Assembly (NCBI RefSeq): GCF_004342445.1
Contig: NZ_SLWW01000008.1
Location: 52,667-116,666, forward strand
Direction: 5' to 3'
Length of the DNA stretch: 64,000 bases
Source: Rhodovulum euryhalinum
GTDB taxonomy: Bacteria > Pseudomonadota > Alphaproteobacteria > Rhodobacterales > Rhodobacteraceae
Position 1 is the stretch's first letter. Each line of letters begins with the position of its first letter. The position numbers and the translations under genes were made by a program. The notes below the pieces were generated by a model that was not told where the DNA came from, did not search any database, and was given only the letters and a program-made list of their open reading frames with translations. Positions 42,105 to 50,878 of the stretch are shown here, piece after piece.

Positions 42105-42129
42105 CCGGGCGGACCTTGTGTCCGCCCGG
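42105..42129 (+). other. Intercistronic hairpin between TctC and TctB genes (set 3)
   Basis: A perfect ten-base stem (42105-42114 with 42120-42129) closes a five-base CTTGT loop, 20 bases after the TctC stop codon. It is nearly the same stem sequence (CCGGGCGG) as the matP-matQ hairpin at 8098-8121. No T-run follows. Confidence 0.6.
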
Positions 42130-42163
42130 TCCTTCGTGTCCAGCGACCATCAACGGAGCCGCC

Positions 42164-42655
42164 ATGCTCGCCGCCGATCGCATCATCGCGCTCGCCCTCA
42201 TGGGCCTTTCGATCTACTTCATGTGGCACGCCACGGTCCTGCCGATCGGCTGGGAAGAGGGCGCGGGACCGGGGGGCGGGGCATTTCCGTTCTGGCTGTC
42301 GGCGGCAATGCTGGCCGCCTCGGCGATCATCCTGATCCGCAGCTTCATCTCGCACCCGCACGAGGGCGAGAGGTTCTTCCCCGATGCCGACGCGATCCCG
42401 CAGGTGGCGGGCGTTGCGGGGCTGCTGATCGCGACCATCGCGGCGATCCCCTTCGTCGGCGCCTACGTCGCGCTGATGGCCTTCATGGCGATTTACCTGC
42501 GCGTCTTCGGCCGGCACGGATGGACGCTGATCGCGATCCTGACGCTGGCCACGCCGGTCTTCCTGTTCTTCTTCTTTGAGGTGACGCTGAAGATCCTTCT
42601 GCCCAAGGGCCTGACCGAACCGCTGTTCATCCCGCTCTACGCGGCATTCTTCTGA
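42164..42655 (+). CDS. Tripartite tricarboxylate transporter small permease, TctB family (TTT set 3)
   Basis: A 163-residue protein with four hydrophobic helices. The EGAGPGGGAFPFWLS loop after helix 1 is the TctB signature. The start at 42164 is supported by ACGGAGCC upstream and by the family N-terminus; the frame is open to 42116. A Phe-rich stretch (VFLFFFFEV) near residue 130 forms the last helix but one. The TctA gene follows after 13 bases. Confidence 0.88.
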   Translation: MLAADRIIALALMGLSIYFMWHATVLPIGWEEGAGPGGGAFPFWLSAAMLAASAIILIRSFISHPHEGERFFPDADAIPQVAGVAGLLIATIAAIPFVGAYVALMAFMAIYLRVFGRHGWTLIAILTLATPVFLFFFFEVTLKILLPKGLTEPLFIPLYAAFF

Positions 42656-42668
42656 GGAGGGCCGGACC

Positions 42669-44186
42669 ATGGAAATCCTGTCGCTTCTCGCCGACGGCTT
42701 CGCCACCTCGCTGACGCCGATCAACATCATGGTCGTGGTGATCGGGGTCACGGCGGGCCTGTTCATCGGGGCCATGCCGGGGCTCGGATCGGTCAACGGC
42801 GTGGCGATCGTGCTGCCGCTGACCTTCATCGTGCCGCCGTCTTCGGCGATCATCCTGCTGGCGGCGATCTATTACGGCGCGATGTATGGCGGTGCAATCA
42901 GTTCGATCCTGCTGGGCATCCCCGGCGCCTCGACCGCGGTCGCGACCACGTTCGACGGCCGGCCGATGGCGCAGCAGGGCAAGGCGGGGCTGGCGCTGAT
43001 CGCGGCGGCCGTGGCGTCCTTCGTGGGCGGCACGATCTCGGTCATCCTGTTCACGCTGTTCGCGGTGCCGCTGGCCGACCTGGCGCTGGCCTTCGGCCCG
43101 GCCGAGGAATTCGCCCTGGTGCTGATGGCGTTCACCACCTTCGTGGGGCTGGGCGGCGACGACGTGATGAAGACCATAGTGATGATCTGCCTCGGCCTCG
43201 TGCTGTCCACCGTCGGGCTGGACCTGATCTCGGGCCAGCCGCGGCTGATCTTCGGCGACCTGCCGGGTTTCTACTCGGGGATCAGCTTCCTGGTGCTGGC
43301 GATCGGTGTCTACGGTGTCGGTGAGGTGCTCTACACCATCGAGACCTCGCGCACAGCGCCCTCGGTCACCGCGGCCAAGCTGACCATGCGCGCGCTCGGC
43401 GAGGGCATCCGCGAGATGAACAAGCTGTGGAAGACGATGAGCTTCGGCTCGTTCCTCGGCTTTTTCGTCGGCATGCTGCCGGCCGCCGGCGCAACCCCCG
43501 CCGCGCTGATGAGCTATGGCCTGGCCAAGACCTTCTCGAAGAAGCCCGAGACCTTCGGGCGCGGCAATATCGAGGGCGTGGCCGCGCCCGAGACGGCGAA
43601 CAACGCGGCCTCGACCGGCTCGCTTCTGCCGATGCTGACGCTGGGCATCCCCGGCTCGCCCACCACCGCGCTGCTGCTGGGCGGCATGGTGATGTGGGGG
43701 CTGGTGCCGGGGCCCATGCTGTTCATCGAAGAGCCCGATTTCGTCTGGGGCCTGATCAGTTCGCTCTATACCGCCAACGTGGCGGCGGTGGTCATCAACA
43801 TCGCGCTGATCCCGCTGTTCGTCTGGGCGCTGCGGATGCCGTTCTCCGTGCTCTGCACGGTGGTGCTGGTATTGTGCATCGTCGGCGGGTATGCGCCCAG
43901 CCAGAAGCTGCACGATGTCTGGCTGATCGCGGGCTTCGGCATCGCGGGCTATGTCCTGCGCAAGGCGGACTATCCGCTGGCGCCGCTGGTGCTGGCCATT
44001 GTGCTGGGCCCGCTGATGGAGAAAAGCTTTCGCCAGGCACTGATCAGTTCACAGGGAGACATGATGACCTTCGTCGAACGGCCGCTGTCGGCGACTTTCG
44101 TGGGGCTGTCGGTTCTGTTCTTCGTGTTGCCGGTGATCAAGCTGGTCCGGCAGCGCAAATCCAAATCCCCGGCGCCGGCCGAGTGA
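42669..44186 (+). CDS. Tripartite tricarboxylate transporter large permease, TctA family (TTT set 3)
   Basis: A 505-residue permease of about 12 helices with paired motifs GAMPGLGSVNGVA near residue 34 and GMLPAAGATP near residue 271, followed by AAPETANNAASTGS. The ATG at 42669 has GAGGAGGGCC upstream. It is the membrane partner of the preceding TctB and TctC. An acyl-CoA ligase gene follows after 46 bases, suggesting that the imported acid is activated with CoA. Confidence 0.93.
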   Translation: MEILSLLADGFATSLTPINIMVVVIGVTAGLFIGAMPGLGSVNGVAIVLPLTFIVPPSSAIILLAAIYYGAMYGGAISSILLGIPGASTAVATTFDGRPMAQQGKAGLALIAAAVASFVGGTISVILFTLFAVPLADLALAFGPAEEFALVLMAFTTFVGLGGDDVMKTIVMICLGLVLSTVGLDLISGQPRLIFGDLPGFYSGISFLVLAIGVYGVGEVLYTIETSRTAPSVTAAKLTMRALGEGIREMNKLWKTMSFGSFLGFFVGMLPAAGATPAALMSYGLAKTFSKKPETFGRGNIEGVAAPETANNAASTGSLLPMLTLGIPGSPTTALLLGGMVMWGLVPGPMLFIEEPDFVWGLISSLYTANVAAVVINIALIPLFVWALRMPFSVLCTVVLVLCIVGGYAPSQKLHDVWLIAGFGIAGYVLRKADYPLAPLVLAIVLGPLMEKSFRQALISSQGDMMTFVERPLSATFVGLSVLFFVLPVIKLVRQRKSKSPAPAE

Positions 44187-44232
44187 TCGGCCGGGCGACC
44201 GGATCGGGCAAGACCAAGGAGAGGGTATTCAG

Positions 44233-45765
44233 GTGACGACCATCAAGGCACTCCTGCACGGACATGATGCGAACAGCCCCGCGATCGGCGCGCCGGGCCG
44301 CGGCTGGCTGAGCTATGGCGATCTGCGCGCGCTGGCGGACAAGGTCGCGGGACAGTTGCACAAGGCAGGCGTGGGGCGCGGAGACCGGGTGGCGATCGTG
44401 CTGCCGAACGGGCCGGAAATGGCGACCGCCTTCGTGACCGTCGCCCAGGCGGCGACCACGGCGCCGCTGAATCCCGCGTATCGCGAGGACGAATACGCCT
44501 TCTACCTCGACGACCTGAAGGCCAAGGCGATCGTTCTGGCCGAGGGCTATGACGGCCCGGCGCTGGCGGCCGCACACCGTGCGGGCCTGACCGTGCTGCG
44601 CCTGGCGTCCGACCCCGCCCAGCCCGCGGGCAGCTTCGATCTGCGGCCCGAGGGCGGCGGCGGCACCTGCGACACCTCCGAGCCGCAGGCGGACGATGTG
44701 GCGCTGATCCTGCACACCTCGGGCACCACCTCGCGGCCCAAGATCGTGCCCCTGCTGCAAACGAACGTCGCGGCCTCGGCGGGCAACATCGCCCGCTCGC
44801 TGGACCTGACGCCCGCGGACCGCTGCCTGAACGTGATGCCGCTGTTCCATATCCACGGGCTGGTCGCGGCGGTCACCGCCTCGCTGTCGGCGGGCGCCTC
44901 GATCTGGTGCGCGCCGGGCTTCGACGCGCTGAAGTTCTTTGGCTGGCTGGCCGATGCGAAACCCACCTGGTACACGGCCGTGCCGACCATGCACCAGGCG
45001 ATCCTGAGCCGCGCGGGCCGCAACAAGGACATCATCGAGGCCGCGCGCCTGCGGTTCCTGAGGTCCTCGTCGGCCTCGCTGCCCGCGCAGGTGATGAAGG
45101 AACTGGAAGAGACCTTCGACGCGCCCGTGGTCGAGGCCTATGGCATGACCGAAGCCAGCCACCAGATGTGCTGCAACCCGCTGCCGCGGGGCGCGCAGAA
45201 GCCGGGCTCGGTCGGTGTCGAGGCGGGCCCGCTGGTGCGCACCGCCCATGAGGTCGAGGACCGGCTGGTCGAGGGTACCGGCGAGGTGGTGATCTCGGGC
45301 CCCAACGTGACGCCGGGCTACGAGGGCAACCCCGACGCGAACGCCAAGAGCTTCTTCGAGGCGGATGGCCGGCGCTGGTTCCGCACCGGCGACCAGGGCG
45401 CGTTCGACGAGGACGGCTATCTGCACCTGACCGGGCGGTTGAAGGAGATCATCAACCGCGGCGGCGAGAAGGTGAGCCCGCTGGAAGTCGACGGCGTGCT
45501 GATGGAACACCCGGCGATCGCGCAATGCGTGACCTTCGCCCTGCCCCACCCCAAGCTGGGCGAAGAGGTCGCCGCGGCGGTGGTGCTGCGGGAGGGCATG
45601 GAGGCGACCGAACGCGAGATCCGCGACTTCGCGGCCGCGCGGGTGGCCGACTTCAAGGTGCCGCGCAAGGTGGTGATCCTTGACGAGATCCCGAAGGGCG
45701 CGACCGGCAAGCTGCAGCGGATCGGCCTGGCCGAGAAGCTGGGGCTGGTCGAAGGCGCGGCCTGA
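44233..45765 (+). CDS. AMP-dependent acyl-CoA synthetase, oxalyl-CoA-synthetase-like (Pcs60/AAE3 type)
   Basis: A 510-residue ANL-family ligase. The ATP loop is LHTSGTTSRPKIVPL near residue 158, A5 is YGMTEASHQM, the hinge is GRLKEIINRGGEKVSP, and the catalytic Lys lies in PKGATGKLQR. The block LNPAYREDEYAFYLDDLKAK resembles yeast Pcs60 and plant AAE3 oxalyl-CoA synthetases, so a small dicarboxylate is a reasonable substrate, though not proven. No oxalyl-CoA decarboxylase or formyl-CoA transferase is in the window. Translation begins at GTG 44233 with AAGGAGAGG upstream. Confidence 0.85.
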   Translation: MTTIKALLHGHDANSPAIGAPGRGWLSYGDLRALADKVAGQLHKAGVGRGDRVAIVLPNGPEMATAFVTVAQAATTAPLNPAYREDEYAFYLDDLKAKAIVLAEGYDGPALAAAHRAGLTVLRLASDPAQPAGSFDLRPEGGGGTCDTSEPQADDVALILHTSGTTSRPKIVPLLQTNVAASAGNIARSLDLTPADRCLNVMPLFHIHGLVAAVTASLSAGASIWCAPGFDALKFFGWLADAKPTWYTAVPTMHQAILSRAGRNKDIIEAARLRFLRSSSASLPAQVMKELEETFDAPVVEAYGMTEASHQMCCNPLPRGAQKPGSVGVEAGPLVRTAHEVEDRLVEGTGEVVISGPNVTPGYEGNPDANAKSFFEADGRRWFRTGDQGAFDEDGYLHLTGRLKEIINRGGEKVSPLEVDGVLMEHPAIAQCVTFALPHPKLGEEVAAAVVLREGMEATEREIRDFAAARVADFKVPRKVVILDEIPKGATGKLQRIGLAEKLGLVEGAA

Positions 45766-45772
45766 AAGGGGG

Positions 45773-45825
45773 GCCCGGCCTGCGGCCGGGCTGCCTCCGG
45801 CGGGGATATTTGAAGCCAGAAGAAG
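45773..45825. repeat. GC hairpin with AT-core tail, second copy of the element at 47-125
   Basis: An eight-base perfect stem (45773-45780 with 45784-45791) around TGC is followed by CGGCGGGGATATTTGAAG and then CCAGAAGAAG. This hairpin, G-rich spacer, [GA]GTATTT/GATATTT core and CCA(G)AAGAA tail match the element at the window start. It lies 7 bases after the ligase stop codon and could end or protect that transcript. Confidence 0.5.
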
Positions 45826-45871
45826 CTGGAAGCGGCGGGCGCGAGTCCGCGGCGAAGCGAGGGATTAGGCC

Positions 45872-46852
45872 ATGAAGATTTGTGTGTTCGGCGCCGGCGC
45901 CATCGGCGGCTACATGGGCGCCAAGCTGGCGCAGGCCGGCGCCAAGGTCAGCCTGGTGGCGCGCGGGCCGCACCTGGCGGCGATGCAGGAAAAGGGGCTG
46001 CGCCTGATCGAGGAGGAGAGCGGCACCGACGTGACCGTGCCGGTCACCGCGTCCGACAACGCGGCCGACCTGGGCCCGCAGGATTACGTGATCGTCACCC
46101 TCAAGGCCCATTCGGTGCCGCCGGTGGTCGACAAGATGAAGCCCCTGATCGGCGAGGGCACGACCATCGTGTCGGGCGTGAACGGCGTGCCGTGGTGGTA
46201 TTTCCACAAGATCGGCGGCCCGCTGGAGGGCACGCGGCTGGCCTCGGTCGATCCGGGCGACGCGCAATGGAACGGGTTCGGCCCCGACCGGGTGCTGGGC
46301 TGCGTGGTCTATCCGGCGGCCGAGGTGATCGAGCCGGGCGTGGTCAAGCATATCGAGGGCAACCGGTTTTCGCTGGGCGAGCCGGACGGGTCGAAATCCG
46401 AACGCGCAGTGCGGCTGTCCGAGGCGCTGGCGGCGGCGGGGCTGAAGGCGCCGGTGCGGCCCAAGCTGCGCGACGAGATCTGGGTCAAGCTGTGGGGCAA
46501 CCTGTCGTTCAACCCGATCTCGGCGCTGACGCATGCGACGCTGGACGTGCTGTGCACCGATCCGGGGACGCGCGGCGTGGCGCGGGCGATGATGCTGGAG
46601 GCGCAACAGATCGCCGAGGCGCTGGGGGTGAAGTTCCCCATCGACGTGGACCGCCGGATCGACGGCGGCGCGGCCGTGGGCGCGCACCGAACCTCGATGC
46701 TGCAGGACCTGGACATGGGCCGACCGATGGAGATCGACGCGCTGGTCCGGTCGGTGCAGGAGCTGGGCCGGGTCACCGGCACGCCGACGCCCACGATCGA
46801 CACGGTGCTGGCACTGGTGACGCTGAGGGCGCGGGTGGCCGGGCTTTACTGA
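45872..46852 (+). CDS. 2-dehydropantoate 2-reductase family protein (ApbA/PanE-like)
   Basis: A 326-residue NADPH-dependent reductase. It has the N-terminal Rossmann motif GAGAIGGYMGAKLA (residues 7-20), the TLKAHSVPP segment near residue 86, and KLWGNLSFNPISALTHAT near residue 208, which holds the family's conserved Lys and Asn. PanE reduces ketopantoate in pantothenate synthesis. This paralogue follows a transporter-ligase unit, so it may instead reduce another 2-keto acid. GAGGG lies about 10 bases before the ATG. It ends at a bidirectional terminator. Confidence 0.85.
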   Translation: MKICVFGAGAIGGYMGAKLAQAGAKVSLVARGPHLAAMQEKGLRLIEEESGTDVTVPVTASDNAADLGPQDYVIVTLKAHSVPPVVDKMKPLIGEGTTIVSGVNGVPWWYFHKIGGPLEGTRLASVDPGDAQWNGFGPDRVLGCVVYPAAEVIEPGVVKHIEGNRFSLGEPDGSKSERAVRLSEALAAAGLKAPVRPKLRDEIWVKLWGNLSFNPISALTHATLDVLCTDPGTRGVARAMMLEAQQIAEALGVKFPIDVDRRIDGGAAVGAHRTSMLQDLDMGRPMEIDALVRSVQELGRVTGTPTPTIDTVLALVTLRARVAGLY

Positions 46853-46887
46853 GCGGCGCGGCCAGTGGCATGGGGTGATACGAAAAA

Positions 46888-46911
46888 GGGGCGCCCGATG
46901 GCGGGCGCCCC
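46888..46911 (-). terminator. Intrinsic terminator for the DegP-like gene, possibly bidirectional
   Basis: A perfect ten-base stem (46888-46897 with 46902-46911) closes a four-base loop, ATGG. On the minus strand it is followed by TTTTTCG, the expected U-tract, for the protease gene that ends at 46938. The plus-strand panE-like gene ends at 46852 and may use the same stem. Confidence 0.8.
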
Positions 46912-46937
46912 GTCGTCTGTTCCGGCAGCGCGCGGGA

Positions 46938-48419
46938 TCAGCCCTTTTCGACCACCGACAATGCGACGAAGCGCGGCTCGCCCTGGCGGCGGACCAGCAG
47001 CAGCAGCGACTTGCGCCCGGCGTCGCGCGCCTCTTCGATCCGGTCCGTCAGATCCTTGACGCTGGCCACCTTGCGCTGGCCCGCCTCGGTGATCAGATCC
47101 CCCGCGCGCAGGCCCTTTTCGTAGGCCTCGCCCATCTCGTCGATATCCTTGACCACCAGCCCCTCGGCCGTGGCGCCAAGGTCGAGTTGCTGGCGCAGTT
47201 CGTCGGTAACCGGCGACAGCGTCATGCCGAGCATCTCCCGCTCCTGCGGCGGGGCGGAGTCGGGCGAGGCGACGGCGGGCACAGCACCTTCGGCGGTCTC
47301 GCGGCGGCCGAGCGTGATCGCCAGCGTCTCGATCTCGCCGTTGCGGAAGACCGTGACTTCGACGCTTTTTCCGACCGCGGTATTGCCCACCCGGCGGACC
47401 AGCCCGCGGGTATCGGCCACATCGGCGCCGTCGAAGGACAGGATCACGTCACCCGATTCCATGCCGGCCTCGGCGGCCGGCCCCTCGGGCACGTCGGTCA
47501 CCAGCGCGCCGCGTGCCTTTTCGAGGCCCAGGGCCTCGGCCATGTCGGGGGTCACGTCCTGGATGCGCACGCCAAGCCAGCCACGCCGCGTCTCGCCGAA
47601 TTCCTTGAGCTGGTCGACGACATTCGTCACCACCGCCGACGACATCGCAAAGCCGATGCCGATCGAACCGCCGGTGGGCGACAGGATCGCGGTGTTCACG
47701 CCGACGACCTCGCCCTCCATGTTGAACAAGGGCCCGCCCGAGTTGCCGCGGTTGATGGCCGCGTCGGTCTGGATGTAGTCGTCATAGGTTCCCGACAGCG
47801 CCCGGCCGCGGGCCGAGACGATTCCCGCCGAGACAGAAAATCCCTGGCCCAGCGGGTTGCCCATCGCCATCACCCAGTCGCCCACGCGCATCGCATCGGA
47901 ATCGCCGAAGGGGACGAAGGGCAGCGGGTCGTCGCTCTCGATCTTCAGCAGCGCAATGTCGGTCTTCGCGTCGGTGCCGACAACCGTCGCCTCGAGAATC
48001 TGGCCCGAGAAGAACTCGATCTCGATCTCGTCGGCCTTCTCGATCACGTGGTTGTTGGTGACGATGTAGCCGTCGGGCGAGATCACGAAGCCCGAGCCCA
48101 GCGCCTGGCTGCGGCGCGGCGGGCGCTGGCCGTCCGGCCCCTCGGGGTTCATGAAGTCGCGGAAGAAATCCTCGAAGGGCGACCCTTCGGGCACCATGGG
48201 CGTCACGCCGGTATGGCCTGCGATGGTCGTCGAGGTGGTGATGTTCACCACCGCCGGGCTGACCTGATCGGCGAGGTCGGCAAAGCTTTCGGGGGCGGCC
48301 CGGGCCAGCGCCAGGCTTGCCTGGCCCAACACGAGGGCTACGGCAAGCATCAGCGCCCAGACCGGGCGAAGCCGCGCCTGCGCGCCGGGGACTGCGATGG
48401 AAATGACCTGCGATGTCAC
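46938..48419 (-). CDS. DegP/HtrA (Do) family periplasmic serine endopeptidase
   Basis: A 493-residue periplasmic protease/chaperone. A signal peptide covers about residues 1-40. The trypsin-like domain has the triad His in TNNHVIEK, Asp in TDIALLKI and Ser in GNSGGPLFN. Two PDZ domains follow (about 295-385 and 400-490), with the WLGVRIQDVTPDMA and LGMTLSPVTDEL starts. GTG at 48419 is preferred because AGGAGGAACC lies upstream; the longer frame to 48587 would bury the signal peptide. It lies downstream of hflK-hflC, as is common in alphaproteobacteria, pointing to a shared membrane-quality-control role. Confidence 0.92.
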   Translation of the reverse strand: MTSQVISIAVPGAQARLRPVWALMLAVALVLGQASLALARAAPESFADLADQVSPAVVNITTSTTIAGHTGVTPMVPEGSPFEDFFRDFMNPEGPDGQRPPRRSQALGSGFVISPDGYIVTNNHVIEKADEIEIEFFSGQILEATVVGTDAKTDIALLKIESDDPLPFVPFGDSDAMRVGDWVMAMGNPLGQGFSVSAGIVSARGRALSGTYDDYIQTDAAINRGNSGGPLFNMEGEVVGVNTAILSPTGGSIGIGFAMSSAVVTNVVDQLKEFGETRRGWLGVRIQDVTPDMAEALGLEKARGALVTDVPEGPAAEAGMESGDVILSFDGADVADTRGLVRRVGNTAVGKSVEVTVFRNGEIETLAITLGRRETAEGAVPAVASPDSAPPQEREMLGMTLSPVTDELRQQLDLGATAEGLVVKDIDEMGEAYEKGLRAGDLITEAGQRKVASVKDLTDRIEEARDAGRKSLLLLVRRQGEPRFVALSVVEKG

Positions 48420-48564
48420 GCGTGGTTCCTCCTGGTTTCGGTCCTGGCAGGCCCGGCGTCCCCATGGGCGCGGACCTCTCTGCCCTGCGATATGAAACGC
48501 GGCGGGCATCGTGCAACTCAATGCCCGTCGCGGCGCGTCAACTGGGCGTGATGAGCGCAGTGTT

Positions 48565-48759
48565 TCACCCCGCAAGCCGTTGGGCAAGCCAAACGAGGGC
48601 CGTGCCCAACGCTACCGCGGCGAGGCCGATCATGCGCCGCGTTTCGGGCGGGATCTGGCGGATCAGGTCCACCACGTCGTCAAGACGCGAAGGGGCCAGT
48701 GCGAACACCAGCCCCTCCACCACCAGAACCAGCCCTATGGCCAGAACGACGAAGCTCAT
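48565..48759 (-). CDS. DUF2065 family small membrane protein (YjeT-like)
   Basis: A 64-residue protein with two transmembrane helices (about 2-20 and 42-60) joined by a conserved RLDDVVDLIRQIPPETRR loop, the DUF2065 pattern. Its start overlaps the hflC stop by four bases. In many proteobacteria this family sits right after hflC. Its function is unknown. Confidence 0.88.
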   Translation of the reverse strand: MSFVVLAIGLVLVVEGLVFALAPSRLDDVVDLIRQIPPETRRMIGLAAVALGTALVWLAQRLAG

Positions 48760-49661
48760 TGCGCCGCCGCGTCCCCGATGCCGGCGCGCGACCGGTCTGC
48801 GCCCTTGAGATAGTCAAAGAACTCGCTGTCCGGTGTCATCACCATCGACGAGTTCCCGCCGGTCAGCGCGGTCTCGTAGGCGCTGAGCGAGCGGTAGAAG
48901 GCAAAGAACTCGGGGTCGGCGCCGAAGGCTTCTGCGTAGACCCGGTTCCGTTCGGCATCCGCCTCGCCTCGTGTGATCTGCGCCACGCGCTCGGCGTCGG
49001 ACACCAGTTCCACCACGGTCCGGTCGGCCAGCGCCCGCACCCGCTGCGCGGCCTCGTTCCCGCGGGCGATCTCGTCGGCGGCCTCGCGTTCACGCTCGGC
49101 CCGCATCCGGGCGAAGGTCGCTTCCAGGTTCTGCTCGGGCAGGTTGGTCTGCTTGAGCCGCACGTCGACCACGTCGAGCCCGAGGCTGCGCGCCAGCGCG
49201 CGCGACTGGTCGCGGATCCGGGTCATCAGCTCGCGCCGGTCCTCGGACAGGATCGTGTCGGACGTCACCTGATCGGCACCCAGCACCTCGCGGATCTGGG
49301 CGTTGAGGATCGACGAAAGCCGATCCTCGGCCGCCCGCAACCCGCCGACACCGACCGCCTGGCGGAACTGCACAACGTCGGAGATGCGGAACCGCGCGAA
49401 GGCGTCGACCACCAGGCGCCGGTCGTCCGAGGGCGTGACCTCGATCACGTCGGTATCCAGCGACAGGATGCGGTCGTCGTATTTCACGACTTCCTGGATC
49501 AGCGGGATCTTGAAGGCGAGCCCGGGCTGCTCCTTCACGGCCTTGATCTGGCCGAATTGCAGCACCAGCGCCTTCTCGCGCTCGTCCACGACGAAGACCG
49601 AGGACAGCCCGAGGATCAGCGCCACGAACAGGATCGGCAGAAGAAACAAGGATTTGCGCAT
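48756..49661 (-). CDS. hflC: HflC, SPFH-domain membrane modulator of FtsH protease
   Basis: A 301-residue protein with one N-terminal transmembrane helix (about 5-24) and a periplasmic SPFH/prohibitin domain (about 20-200; AKVVDEREKALVLQFG-like start). A coiled coil follows, with LARMRAEREREAADEIARGNEAAQ. HflC pairs with HflK to form a large cage around FtsH. It begins two bases after the hflK stop codon. Length is close to the usual 290-335 residues. Confidence 0.95.
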   Translation of the reverse strand: MRKSLFLLPILFVALILGLSSVFVVDEREKALVLQFGQIKAVKEQPGLAFKIPLIQEVVKYDDRILSLDTDVIEVTPSDDRRLVVDAFARFRISDVVQFRQAVGVGGLRAAEDRLSSILNAQIREVLGADQVTSDTILSEDRRELMTRIRDQSRALARSLGLDVVDVRLKQTNLPEQNLEATFARMRAEREREAADEIARGNEAAQRVRALADRTVVELVSDAERVAQITRGEADAERNRVYAEAFGADPEFFAFYRSLSAYETALTGGNSSMVMTPDSEFFDYLKGADRSRAGIGDAAAQ

Positions 49662-49663
49662 GA

Positions 49664-50791
49664 TCAGTTCTCCCCGCCAGTGGTGTTGCGGCGCAACTCG
49701 TTCAGCGGCAGGTAGGGCACGACGCCCTGGCCGCCCTCGCCGCCGATGATCGCGTTGTCGAGAATGGTCTTGTCCACCTCGCCCATCACCTTTTCCATGG
49801 TTTCCAGGTAAAGCCGCTTGCGCGTCACCTCGGGCGCCTTCTCGTATTCGGCCAGAACCGCGCTGAACCGGCTGGCCTCACCCAGCGCCTCGTTCACCAC
49901 GCGGGCGCGATAGCCTTCGGCAAGCTCGACGATCTGTGCCGCGTTACCACGCGCCTCGGCAACCACCTGGTTGGCATAGGCGTCGGCCTGGCGTTGCAGC
50001 CGGTCACGTTCCTGTTCCGCGGCCTGCACCTCGCGGAAGCTGTCGATCACCTCGGCGGGCGGGTCCGCCTTGTCGAGGTTGACGCGGACGACGGTGATAC
50101 CGCTTTCGTATTCGTCCAGCGTCGCCTGGATGCTTTCGCGCGCGGTGTCTGCAATGAGGCCCCGGTCACGGTTCAGGATCGGCGCCAGGGTAGAGGCGGC
50201 GATGATCTCGCGCATCACCGATTCCGACACGGCCTGCACGGTCAGTTGCGGGTCGCGGATATTGAACAGCACCTTGGCCGGGTCGTTGATGTTCCAGACC
50301 ACCTGGAAGTCGATATCGACGATATTCGCATCGGTGGTCAGCATCAGCCCTTCCTCGGCCCCGCCGCGGCGCTGGCCGATGGTCTCGGTCCGTTCGCTGG
50401 TGACATTGATCACCTCGCGCGTGATGACCGGCCAGGGCGCAAAGTTGAGGCCTGGGCTGCCCGTGGCGTGATACTTGCCGAGGAAGAGTTCGACGGACTG
50501 CTCTTCGGGCCGGACCGTGTAGAACGAGGCGAAGACCCAGACCGCCGCCGCCGCCAGAAGGCCCAGCACGATGCCACCCCGGGTCAGCTTCGGCCCGCCG
50601 CCGCGGCCGCCACGGCCACCCATCAGGACGCGCAGCTGTTCCTGTCCGCGGCGCATCAGCTCGTCGATTTCCGGGATCTGGGGCGGCTCGCCGCCCGGGC
50701 CACGGCCACCGCCGCCCCCGCCAGAACCGCGGTTGCCGCCGCCCTGCCCAGAGCCTCCGCTTCCCCAGGGGCCGCCACTATTTCCAGCCAT
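49664..50791 (-). CDS. hflK: HflK, SPFH-domain membrane modulator of FtsH protease
   Basis: A 375-residue protein. Residues 1-35 are Gly-rich, typical of the HflK cytoplasmic tail, followed by a MRRGQEQLRVLMGGRGG segment. The transmembrane helix is at about 73-92 (GIVLGLLAAAAVWVFASFY). The SPFH domain (about 93-290) and coiled coil with EVQAAEQERDRLQRQADAYA follow. It is first in the hflK-hflC-DUF2065 operon. A perfect palindrome, GGTTCGCGAACC, lies 35 bases upstream (50826-50837). Confidence 0.95.
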   Translation of the reverse strand: MAGNSGGPWGSGGSGQGGGNRGSGGGGGGRGPGGEPPQIPEIDELMRRGQEQLRVLMGGRGGRGGGPKLTRGGIVLGLLAAAAVWVFASFYTVRPEEQSVELFLGKYHATGSPGLNFAPWPVITREVINVTSERTETIGQRRGGAEEGLMLTTDANIVDIDFQVVWNINDPAKVLFNIRDPQLTVQAVSESVMREIIAASTLAPILNRDRGLIADTARESIQATLDEYESGITVVRVNLDKADPPAEVIDSFREVQAAEQERDRLQRQADAYANQVVAEARGNAAQIVELAEGYRARVVNEALGEASRFSAVLAEYEKAPEVTRKRLYLETMEKVMGEVDKTILDNAIIGGEGGQGVVPYLPLNELRRNTTGGEN

Positions 50792-50825
50792 GCAGGTCTT
50801 ACCTCTTCTGTTGCTCTTGTCGCTC

Positions 50826-50837
50826 GGTTCGCGAACC
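50826..50837. promoter_or_regulatory. Palindrome GGTTCGCGAACC upstream of hflK
   Basis: A perfect twelve-base palindrome lies in the 87-base gap between the gor stop codon and the hflK start. It would fall in the hflK promoter region. It does not fit the alphaproteobacterial LexA direct-repeat site. Its function is unknown. Confidence 0.3.
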
Positions 50838-50878
50838 CGTGTGACCTAACTGGTCGTCCGGGGATCGAATTCAACCCG

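Noticed and set aside
44233-45765. Firm assignment as oxalyl-CoA synthetase in an oxalate pathway
   Set aside because: Only sequence flavour supports it; no oxalyl-CoA decarboxylase or formyl-CoA transferase is present in the window.
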